Shown piece by piece: positions 1 through 6,332 of a stretch of 17,435 nt of DNA. Below the pieces are notes generated by a model. That model was not told where the DNA came from and did not search any database. It saw nothing but the letters and a program-made list of their open reading frames with translations. Both the position numbers and the translations under genes were made by a program. Position 1 is the stretch's first letter, and every line of letters begins with the position of its first letter. Source of the stretch: Bacillota bacterium (GTDB taxonomy: Bacteria > Bacillota > Clostridia > Christensenellales > UMGS416). The stretch covers positions 1 to 17,435 of the forward strand of contig JAEZSC010000043.1 in the NCBI GenBank assembly GCA_023422005.1, written 5' to 3'.

Positions 1-897
1 TATACCATTGAGCAGATGTTTGACAGGGTCGCGTCCATCGAGCATGTGTCAGGTGTGGAGCTCGTTGCGACCTGGCACATCCGCCCAGACAACGTCGCGC
101 AGATTAAGGAAAACCTGAATCGTACCAACCTGCAGCTTGTTTCCATTATCCCGGACCATTTTGGTCAGATGAAGTGGGGCCGGGGTGCCTTCACCAGCAA
201 AGACGCTGCTATACGGCGGGAGGCTGTGAGCCACACGAAGGAAATTATGGATATCGCAAGCGAGCTCGGATGCGGCGTGGTTAGCCTGTGGCCCGGGCAG
301 GATGGTTATGATTATCACTTCCAGGCGGACTATATGCTGGAACGCAGTTTGTTTGAGCAGGGCGTGAAGGAGTGCTGCAGGCACAGGCGAGACGTGAAGG
401 TCGCCATCGAATATAAGGCCAAGGAGCCTCGGATACGGAGCTACCCGTCCAATGTATCGAGCACATTACTGCTGGTGAATGCAATCAATGAGCCGAACTG
501 CGGTGTGACGATAGACTACGGTCATGCGCTGGTGGCCTATGAAAACGTCGCAGAATCTGTGGCTGTGCTTAAAAAATACGGCGACAAGCTGATGCATATG
601 CACATGAATGATAACTATGGGTTTTGGGATGACGACATGATTGCCGGATCTGTCAATACCATTGCTATCATTGAACTGCTCTATTGGCTGAAACGCACCG
701 ATTACCAGGGCTGGATTTCGATGGATCAATACCCTTACCGCGAAGACGGCCGTGATGCTGTGGATGAATCTGTTCAGTGGCTCATAGCCATGGGCAGGGT
801 CGTGGAGCGCATGGATGAGGCAGAGGTGGAAGCAGTCATCAGGGGCGGAAACGCTGTGGAGTCCAGCAGGATGCTGCGGAAGTACATCTTCGGCTGA
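1..897 (+). CDS. TIM-barrel sugar isomerase/epimerase (xylose isomerase-like fold), 5' partial
   Basis: The reading frame is open from base 1, and the residues before the first ATG (base 16) continue the protein naturally, so the true start lies upstream; 298 residues are visible. The protein resembles AP endonuclease 2/xylose isomerase-like TIM barrels. Likely metal and substrate ligands, numbered from the ATG at 16, are E132 in IEYKAKEPR, D167 and H170 in TIDYGHA, H194/H196 in MHMHMND and D237 in MDQYPYRED. The LWPGQDGYDY and DDDMIAGS stretches are typical of the aldose-ketose isomerase branch. It should be a soluble cytoplasmic enzyme interconverting sugars. The rhamnosidase two genes downstream makes a role on rhamnose or another deoxyhexose or pentose plausible, but that is inference. 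The family call is solid; the substrate is unknown. Confidence 0.85.
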   Translation, partial: YTIEQMFDRVASIEHVSGVELVATWHIRPDNVAQIKENLNRTNLQLVSIIPDHFGQMKWGRGAFTSKDAAIRREAVSHTKEIMDIASELGCGVVSLWPGQDGYDYHFQADYMLERSLFEQGVKECCRHRRDVKVAIEYKAKEPRIRSYPSNVSSTLLLVNAINEPNCGVTIDYGHALVAYENVAESVAVLKKYGDKLMHMHMNDNYGFWDDDMIAGSVNTIAIIELLYWLKRTDYQGWISMDQYPYREDGRDAVDESVQWLIAMGRVVERMDEAEVEAVIRGGNAVESSRMLRKYIFG

Positions 898-929
898 GTG
901 CTAAGATTTGAGTGCGGGAGAATTGGCAT

Positions 930-1655
930 ATGGAGTTCATTCGAAAATTGTCTCAAAAAAACCATAACTATACGGCTGCTGAACCGCTGTGTGCGGCGTT
1001 CCTGGGAGACAGCGTGACCCACGGTGTTTTTGAGATTTATGCGGCGGCAGGTGACGGTATTGGTATTGTGATGGATTATGATGCTGTGTATCATGCCCAG
1101 TGGAGAAGGTTGCTGAACGGCGTCTATCCAAACGCGCCCATTCACATCATCAATGCGGGGATCAGCGGTTCCAGCGCGGCGGACGGGCTCATCAGGCTGG
1201 ATAAGGACGTGCTGCGCTACAACCCGGACCTTGCGGTGGTCTGCTTTGGGCTCAATGATGTCAACGGTGGGCTGGAGAAGGTGGAGGAATACGGCCAGGC
1301 ATTGGAGACCATCTTCAAAAGGCTGATGGAGCGGGGCATTGAGACCATCTTCATGACGCCGAACATGCTCAATACCTATGTTTCTCCCCGCACCGTGCCA
1401 CCGTCGGTGGTGGACTATGCCGCAGTTACAGCACGGATGCAAAACGACGGCAGTATGGACGCCTATATGGAACGGGCGCGGGTGGCCGCACGGGCCTGCG
1501 GCGTTCCCTTGTGTGATTGTTATAGGAAGTGGAAACGTCTTCAGGCGGCGGGTGTGGATACGACAGCGTTGCTCAGCAACCACATCAACCACCCCTCCAG
1601 GCAGCTACACAAGCTGTTTGCGGCTGCGCTGTTTGACCTGATGCTGTTCGATTGA
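930..1655 (+). CDS. SGNH/GDSL-type hydrolase (esterase-like)
   Basis: This is a 241-residue soluble protein without a signal peptide. SGNH block I is FLGDSVTHG with nucleophile S28. Block III is GLNDVNGG with N109, and the C-terminal block has H221 in NHINHPSRQ. These are the serine, asparagine and histidine of the SGNH family, which hydrolyses ester bonds in lipids or acylated sugars. The residue three before the catalytic His is H218, not the usual Asp, so the triad may be a dyad. I chose ATG 930 because a GGGAG sits 9 bases upstream; an in-frame GTG at 912 has no comparable site. It lies 32 bases after the isomerase gene and 33 before the glycosidase gene, so it is probably in one operon with them. 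De-O-acylation of rhamnosides is a reasonable guess, not shown. Confidence 0.85.
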   Translation: MEFIRKLSQKNHNYTAAEPLCAAFLGDSVTHGVFEIYAAAGDGIGIVMDYDAVYHAQWRRLLNGVYPNAPIHIINAGISGSSAADGLIRLDKDVLRYNPDLAVVCFGLNDVNGGLEKVEEYGQALETIFKRLMERGIETIFMTPNMLNTYVSPRTVPPSVVDYAAVTARMQNDGSMDAYMERARVAARACGVPLCDCYRKWKRLQAAGVDTTALLSNHINHPSRQLHKLFAAALFDLMLFD

Positions 1656-1688
1656 TTGCAAGATATGGAGCCGGGAGGGTGCCTGAGT

Positions 1689-3989
1689 ATGGATATGTTC
1701 AAAACGGTGGGAGCGCAGTGGGTTTGGCTGGGGCAGGAAACTGAGCCTCTTAATCAATATGTGGATTTTCGCCATGAGTTTGTGCTGGATACCCTGGAGG
1801 ATTTGAAAGAAACCGATGGCATGCTGCACATCTCCGTCGACACGGAGTACGCTGTGTGGCTAAACGGAGTATTTGTTGGCTTCAACCAGTATGATGATTA
1901 CCCCAACCACAAGTCTTATGATGTGCTGGATGTTCGTAAGCTACTGGTGTGCGGGAATAATGCACTGTGCATCCTGGGGTATCATCAGGGGCAGGGCAGC
2001 TACCAGTACATGAAGGGCAGGGCAGGGTTGATTTTTGCCCTGAAAGTCGGAAAGGCAGGTATCGCCAGCGGAAGCGGCACCATGTGCAGGCAGTCCCTGG
2101 TGTACACCAGCGGCGCTGTTGAAAAGATCTCTCCGCAGCTGTCGTTTGCGTTCCGCTACGATGGAACCAATCAGGACGGCTGGCTTGGCAGCGATTTTGC
2201 CATGACGGACGCTTGGGCTGTAGCTTGTGTTCATGAAAGCATGGCCGATGCTGTTGCGCTATATGAGCGGCCGATCAAAAAACTGTTGCTGGGTGATGTC
2301 GCGCATGGAGCGATTACCGCACAGGGCTTTTTTTGCAGGAAGGAGCCGGCAGGTGGCAGCCTCAGCGGCCCGAAGCCCACCACGGCAGAAAAAATGCAAA
2401 GTGACTACCTGTCTGCTCGGCTTGCTGAAGAGGTTTTCGGCAAGGGCTGCGGGCAAAACCCTGTTCTGCCCCATGGTGGATTGCAGATCAACGCCGTGCC
2501 AATGGGCAACGATGGCATCTATCTGCTTGTTGACATGCAAAGGGAAGAGGCCGGGTTGTTCACTCTGGATGTTGACAGCGAAGAAGGCTTGATGATCGAT
2601 GTCGCCTACGGTGAACAGCTCGATGACCTTAGGGTGCGGGCCAGTGTCGGCGGCAGGAACTTTGCCTTTACTTATATCTGCCGTGAGGGCCGGCAGGTGT
2701 TCACCCATTATTTCAAGCGGATCGCCGGGCGGTATGTCCAGCTCCACATTCATGGCATAAAGCGGGGCATCACGCTATATCATGCCGGGATCAGGCCGGT
2801 TTCGTACCCGCTGGAGCGCAGAGGCAGCTTCACCTGCGGCGACCGGTTGTTCAACAAGATTTATGATGTGTCCGTAAGGACGCTTGAACTATGCATGCAT
2901 GAGCATTATGAGGACACACCCTGGCGCGAGCAGGCGCTGTATGCCATGGACTCCAGGAACCAGGCACTGTGCGGGTACTATTGCTTTGGAGAATATGACT
3001 TTGCTGAAAGTACTTTTTCCTTATTCGCGGAGAATCTTGGTGAAGACGGTATGATGGAGATCTGTGCCCCTGCCCGGGATCGCATCACGATCCCGTCCTT
3101 CAGCATGGCATGGATACTGGCAATCCATGACCTTGTACTTTACAGCGGGAGGATAGAGACAGCCCAAAGGCTGCTGCCTACCGTGACCAGGATGCTGGAT
3201 ACCTATATCGGCATGATGGAGAAGGGCTTGATGAAGTCGCCTACCGGTGCCCGGTATTGGAATTTCTACGAATGGGCTGATGGGCTCGATGATTCTTTGG
3301 TATTCACAGACCCCTCGGCACGGAGCCCCGACAGGCTGGATGCGCCGCTCAATTTATTTTTTTGCATGGCGCTGCAGGCAGGAGCCAAGATCGCCGAATG
3401 GGCGGGGGACCACGACAATGAAGCTAGATACAACAAATGCCATACAGAACTAAAACGTGCGTTCCATCAGCAGTTTTGGGATGAAACAAACAAGGTGTAT
3501 CAGACCTACGCAGGCAAGAGTTGTGATGGCCATTTTGCGGAGTTGACGCAGGCGCTTGCTCTGTGTGCCGGTGCGGTGCCTGCGGCGCAGGCAGAAACGG
3601 TGCGTGAACGGCTGGCGCACAAGGACAATGGGCTTGTGAGGACAACGCTCAGCTATGCGATTTATAAGTATGAAGCTCTGCTGCAGGAGCCAGACAGGTA
3701 TGCATCCATTGTATTCGAGGACATTGCGACTGACTGGGGGTATATGCTATACAATGGGGCCACCAGCTTCTGGGAGACGATCAAAGGTGCGGATGACTTT
3801 GACAAAGCCGGGAGCCTGTGTCACGGCTGGTCGGCCATCCCGGTGTACTTCTTCTATGCCTACATTCTGGGGGTCAAGCCGCTGGAACCCGGGTTCATGA
3901 AGTATACGGAAGCGCCCATTCGAAATATTTTGAGCAGGGCCTGTGGGCAGATACCGACGCCGAGCGGGGAGGTTAAGATAGCTTTTTAG
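1689..3989 (+). CDS. Alpha-L-rhamnosidase-like glycoside hydrolase, GH78 type
   Basis: This 766-residue protein should remove terminal alpha-L-rhamnose from glycosides. The N-terminal ~150 residues look like a beta-sandwich/jelly-roll module (VWLNGVFVGF). A second beta domain spans about residues 280-370, and an alpha-helical (six-hairpin) catalytic domain covers ~375-730. The motif DTPWREQALYAMD places acidic residues at D409, E414 and D421. That 5- and 7-residue spacing matches the D567/E572/D579 set of Bacillus RhaB as I recall it. E696 in GATSFWE fits the second catalytic Glu. The C-terminus (QIPTPSGEVKIAF) is short. There is no signal peptide, so it acts in the cytoplasm. ATG 1689 is preceded by GGGAGG with 10-base spacing; the longer frame from TTG 1656 lacks a site. 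Family call is strong; rhamnose specificity is inferred. Confidence 0.88.
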   Translation: MDMFKTVGAQWVWLGQETEPLNQYVDFRHEFVLDTLEDLKETDGMLHISVDTEYAVWLNGVFVGFNQYDDYPNHKSYDVLDVRKLLVCGNNALCILGYHQGQGSYQYMKGRAGLIFALKVGKAGIASGSGTMCRQSLVYTSGAVEKISPQLSFAFRYDGTNQDGWLGSDFAMTDAWAVACVHESMADAVALYERPIKKLLLGDVAHGAITAQGFFCRKEPAGGSLSGPKPTTAEKMQSDYLSARLAEEVFGKGCGQNPVLPHGGLQINAVPMGNDGIYLLVDMQREEAGLFTLDVDSEEGLMIDVAYGEQLDDLRVRASVGGRNFAFTYICREGRQVFTHYFKRIAGRYVQLHIHGIKRGITLYHAGIRPVSYPLERRGSFTCGDRLFNKIYDVSVRTLELCMHEHYEDTPWREQALYAMDSRNQALCGYYCFGEYDFAESTFSLFAENLGEDGMMEICAPARDRITIPSFSMAWILAIHDLVLYSGRIETAQRLLPTVTRMLDTYIGMMEKGLMKSPTGARYWNFYEWADGLDDSLVFTDPSARSPDRLDAPLNLFFCMALQAGAKIAEWAGDHDNEARYNKCHTELKRAFHQQFWDETNKVYQTYAGKSCDGHFAELTQALALCAGAVPAAQAETVRERLAHKDNGLVRTTLSYAIYKYEALLQEPDRYASIVFEDIATDWGYMLYNGATSFWETIKGADDFDKAGSLCHGWSAIPVYFFYAYILGVKPLEPGFMKYTEAPIRNILSRACGQIPTPSGEVKIAF

Positions 3990-3995
3990 AAATAA

Positions 3996-4013
3996 CAGAG
4001 GCAGAGGCAGAGG
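3996..4013 (+). repeat. Short tandem repeat, CAGAGG x3
   Basis: Three exact, contiguous copies of the hexamer CAGAGG begin six bases after the rhamnosidase stop codon. The purine-rich repeat has no recognised function; it could vary in copy number by slippage. Confidence 0.9.
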
Positions 4014-4131
4014 TACTTCTATAAGGTTCAATTGTCGGAAAGGTGCTCATTGCTCAAAGAGGAATGCAATCAATGCCAAGGCAAACTGTGATCAACACCT
4101 GAGAGGATGGCTCAAAGCATAAGCCAAGCCG

Positions 4132-4150
4132 TTTGCCTGTTTGAGGCAAA
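4132..4150 (+). promoter_or_regulatory. Small RNA hairpin, 7-bp stem
   Basis: TTTGCCT (4132-4138) and AGGCAAA (4144-4150) are perfect reverse complements around a 5-base loop. The 3' flank (TCAGATCAC) is not a U-tract, so this is not a standard intrinsic terminator. The left arm can alternatively pair with GGCAAAC at 4080-4086. Confidence 0.45.
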
Positions 4151-4170
4151 TCAGATCACACATCTCTTAT

Positions 4171-4200
4171 TCGACACAAGCCATTATAAACCAACATAAT
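4171..4200 (+). promoter_or_regulatory. Candidate sigma-A promoter for the permease-binding protein operon
   Basis: A -35-like TCGACA (4171-4176) and a -10-like CATAAT (4195-4200) are separated by 18 bases; each matches the consensus at five of six positions. This would start transcription near 4207 and give a leader of about 90 bases containing the inverted repeat at 4246-4270. The surrounding DNA is AT-rich, so chance matches (for example TATACT at 4213-4218) are also present. Confidence 0.45.
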
Positions 4201-4245
4201 ACAACATAGACATATACTATGATGAGGATTATTATATTGCTTATA

Positions 4246-4270
4246 GATAACAGACAACCCGCCTGTTATC
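4246..4270. promoter_or_regulatory. 8-bp inverted repeat in the transporter leader, possible operator or hairpin
   Basis: GATAACAG (4246-4253) and CTGTTATC (4263-4270) are exact reverse complements separated by 9 bases. The repeat lies between the candidate promoter and the ribosome binding site, 28 bases before the start codon. The 17-base centre-to-centre spacing fits a dimeric repressor roughly; as RNA it would form an 8-bp stem. Confidence 0.45.
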
Positions 4271-4298
4271 GCTTTATCACGGCGATCCGGAGGGAATG

Positions 4299-5240
4299 AT
4301 GGTCCAATCACGTACGTCTACCAGACGTAAAAGCAAATTCTTCCGAAAGGAGGATCTTGCGCTGTATGTGATGTCTTTGCCAGCGGTCGTATGGCTTTTT
4401 ATCTTCTGTTATATACCGATGGTCGGCCTTATCATAGCCTTTCAGAAGTTTAATAACACCCTGGGCATATTTGGCAGCGCTTTCGTTGGATTCGATAATT
4501 TTAAATTTCTTTTTACAACGTCGGATGCGTGGCTGATAACACGCAATACTGTGCTTTACAACCTGGTTTTTATTGTCGTGAACATGCTGCTCGCCCTATG
4601 TATTGCTATGATGCTCTCCATGCTTAGGAGTCAGCGCGGGGCAAAAATCCTTCAGACGGTTTTTATGATGCCATACTTCCTCTCGTATGCCGTTATAAAC
4701 ATTGTCGTATTCGCCTTTCTGGACAGGTCTAACGGCATGACAAACTCCGTGATGGAAGTGCTCGGCCTGGCAGGCAACACAAACTGGTACCAAAAGGTTG
4801 CTCTGTGGCCGGGACTGCTTATTGGGCTGAACGCCTGGCGAGGCGTCGGGTTTCAGACCGTTCTTTTTCTTGCCGTCATTTCAGGGATAAACAAAGACTT
4901 CTATGAAGCGGCCATGCTGGATGGCGCTACGAAGTTCCAGCAGGCACAGTATGTTACGCTGCCCCACCTTCGATTTGTAGCGAGCATTTCCATCATCATG
5001 GCGATGGCCAATATCTTCCGGGCAGATTTTGGCTTGTTCTACGTTGTCACGCGGAACACAGGTACGCTTTACCCCGTGACGCAGGTGATAGACTCTTACA
5101 TATACAATGGCCTTACCAAAATGAGCAATGTTGGCATGACAGCCGCTGCCGGCATGTACCAGTCTGTAGTTGGCTTGCTGCTGGTGCTGGTGGTTAACTG
5201 GATTGTTACGAAGATTGACCCGGACAGCGCGATGTTCTGA
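4299..5240 (+). CDS. Carbohydrate ABC transporter permease, LplB/COG4209 type
   Basis: This is a 313-residue integral membrane protein and the first of two permease subunits of a sugar importer. The N-terminus is basic and is followed by the family hallmark PAVVWLFIFCYIPMVGLIIAF. About six membrane segments can be picked out, near residues 28-50, 87-110, 119-144, 166-196, 225-248 and 287-304. The cytoplasmic EAA loop, YEAAMLDGATKFQQAQYVTLP (about 200-220), contacts the ATPase. Two adjacent ATGs occur (4296 and 4299). I prefer 4299 because GGAGG at 4289-4293 is then 5 bases away; from 4296 only 2 bases would separate them. The second permease and a binding protein follow in the same operon. 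Homologues import oligosaccharides or glycosides; the substrate here is unknown. Confidence 0.92.
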   Translation: MVQSRTSTRRKSKFFRKEDLALYVMSLPAVVWLFIFCYIPMVGLIIAFQKFNNTLGIFGSAFVGFDNFKFLFTTSDAWLITRNTVLYNLVFIVVNMLLALCIAMMLSMLRSQRGAKILQTVFMMPYFLSYAVINIVVFAFLDRSNGMTNSVMEVLGLAGNTNWYQKVALWPGLLIGLNAWRGVGFQTVLFLAVISGINKDFYEAAMLDGATKFQQAQYVTLPHLRFVASISIIMAMANIFRADFGLFYVVTRNTGTLYPVTQVIDSYIYNGLTKMSNVGMTAAAGMYQSVVGLLLVLVVNWIVTKIDPDSAMF

Positions 5241-5259
5241 TGAAAGGAGGAGATTTTAG

Positions 5260-6219
5260 ATGGTGACAGCATCCGCGGCAAAAAAAGCATTGCGATCTGA
5301 AGAAAAATCCGCTCTCAATAAACTGGCACTGCTTCCCAGGGGTTGGGACGCCGCTTTTAACGCGGTTCTATGGTGCGTCGCGTTGTTGGTTGTTTTACCC
5401 GTCGTGCTGATCGTGATGATCTCTTTCTCTTCAGAGGCGTCCATCGCAAAAGTTGGATATTCGTTGCTTCCGGCTGAATTTTCGCTCAAAGCCTACGATT
5501 ATATTTTTAAGATCGGGCGCCAGCTGGGAATCTCCTATGTGATGACATTTTTCTACACTGTGGGGGGAACCGCGCTGAGTTTGGCAGTCTCCACTATGTT
5601 TGCGTATGTCATCTGCCAAAAAAACTTCAAAGCCAGAAAAGGCCTTACATGGTATATGTTCATCACCATGCTGTTTTCCGGCGGCCTTGTGCCCTCTTAT
5701 ATCCTGCAGGTGAATTATCTGGGTATGGGTGATACCGTGTGGGTGTTCCTGCTCTCCGGCACGGTAAGCGCATACAACATTATCATATTGCGCACATTCA
5801 TGCGCACGACCATTCCCGAGTCGATATTTGAGTCCGCACGGATTGAAGGAGCCGGGCACTTCCGGATATTTCTGCAGATGGTATTGCCGCTCTCGATGGC
5901 GGGGATTGCCACTATCGCGCTCTTCAACGTTGTGGCACGCTGGAATGACTGGTTTACCGGCATGTTGTATGTAACCAACAACCCCAATCTGGTTCCGTTG
6001 CAGACCATGCTCATTCGCCTGCAGAACCAGCTGGATTTCTTAAGAAGCAACGCACAGGCGGCCGCCACGCCGGACGGCATGGAGATGCTGAGGAACTTGC
6101 CGAACCAAAGCCTGCGCATGAGCTGCACAATTGCCGTAATCCTGCCCATCCTGCTCGCGTATCCGTTCTTCCAGAGGTATTTCATCAGCGGACTGACCAT
6201 GGGCAGCATTAAAGAGTGA
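5260..6219 (+). CDS. Carbohydrate ABC transporter permease, YtcP/LplC type
   Basis: This 319-residue membrane protein is the second permease subunit and would form a heterodimer with the product of the preceding gene. After a basic N-terminus the first membrane segment is near residues 31-57 (NAVLWCVALLVVLPVVLIVMI). Five more follow, including the LFSGGLVPSYI segment typical of the LplC/YtcP branch. The EAA loop is about residues 186-212 (PESIFESARIEGAGHFRIF). A polar insertion before the last helix (LDFLRSNAQAAATPDG) is a usual feature of this branch. AAAGGAGG at 5243-5250, 9 bases before ATG 5260, fixes the start. The gene begins 19 bases after the previous stop. No ATPase gene is present, so a shared MsmX-like ATPase elsewhere probably energises the complex. 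Confidence 0.93.
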   Translation: MVTASAAKKALRSEEKSALNKLALLPRGWDAAFNAVLWCVALLVVLPVVLIVMISFSSEASIAKVGYSLLPAEFSLKAYDYIFKIGRQLGISYVMTFFYTVGGTALSLAVSTMFAYVICQKNFKARKGLTWYMFITMLFSGGLVPSYILQVNYLGMGDTVWVFLLSGTVSAYNIIILRTFMRTTIPESIFESARIEGAGHFRIFLQMVLPLSMAGIATIALFNVVARWNDWFTGMLYVTNNPNLVPLQTMLIRLQNQLDFLRSNAQAAATPDGMEMLRNLPNQSLRMSCTIAVILPILLAYPFFQRYFISGLTMGSIKE

Positions 6220-6292
6220 ACGAGGTAATTTCTTCATATCGGTGTTTAGGCTCAAAGGCCTTGGCATGGTTCCCATAAATCTTTACCTGTGG

Positions 6293-6302
6293 AAACCGGT
6301 TT
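6293..6302. promoter_or_regulatory. 10-bp palindrome AAACCGGTTT, LacI-like operator candidate
   Basis: This perfect palindrome lies 30 bases upstream of the binding-protein start codon, in the 113-base gap after the second permease. Even-spaced AAACCGGTTT-like palindromes with a central CG step are typical LacI-family operators. It is not an exact CcpA cre site, because the flanking TG and CA are off register. No LacI-family gene is in the window and I see no convincing promoter beside it. Confidence 0.35.
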
Positions 6303-6332
6303 GTCATCAATCTTGTTAGGAGGAGTTCACGC

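Larger units (their letters stand above)
3990..4298 (+). promoter_or_regulatory. AT-rich 309-bp intergenic leader before the transporter operon
   Basis: No gene is supported here. In order it holds three tandem CAGAGG units just after the rhamnosidase stop, a stretch with several complementary 7-mers (4080-4160), a candidate promoter (4171-4200), an 8-bp inverted repeat (4246-4270) and the ribosome binding site of the first permease (GGAGG at 4289-4293). I see no convincing U-tract terminator for the upstream genes, so read-through from the rhamnosidase gene is possible. Confidence 0.7.

Noticed and set aside
774..1592. A 272-codon open frame on the - strand across the isomerase/SGNH junction
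   Set aside because: It covers two recognised + strand genes and its translation (C/H/R-rich) resembles no family.
3982..4124. Frameshift at TTTTT extending the rhamnosidase C-terminus
   Set aside because: The extended frame encodes an Arg/Gly/Lys/Asn-rich stretch unlike any GH78 C-terminal domain; the annotated end follows the usual PTPSG beta-strand.
4107..4199. Possible 30-codon leader peptide (ATG GCT CAA ...) before the transporter
   Set aside because: The GAGAGG is directly adjacent to the ATG with no spacing, the ORF overlaps the structured stretch and the candidate promoter, and no attenuator-like codon run is present.
6261..6287. Promoter before the first binding-protein gene (TTGGCA with TTTACC)
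   Set aside because: The spacing is 15 bases and the -10 match is poor, so I do not call a promoter here.
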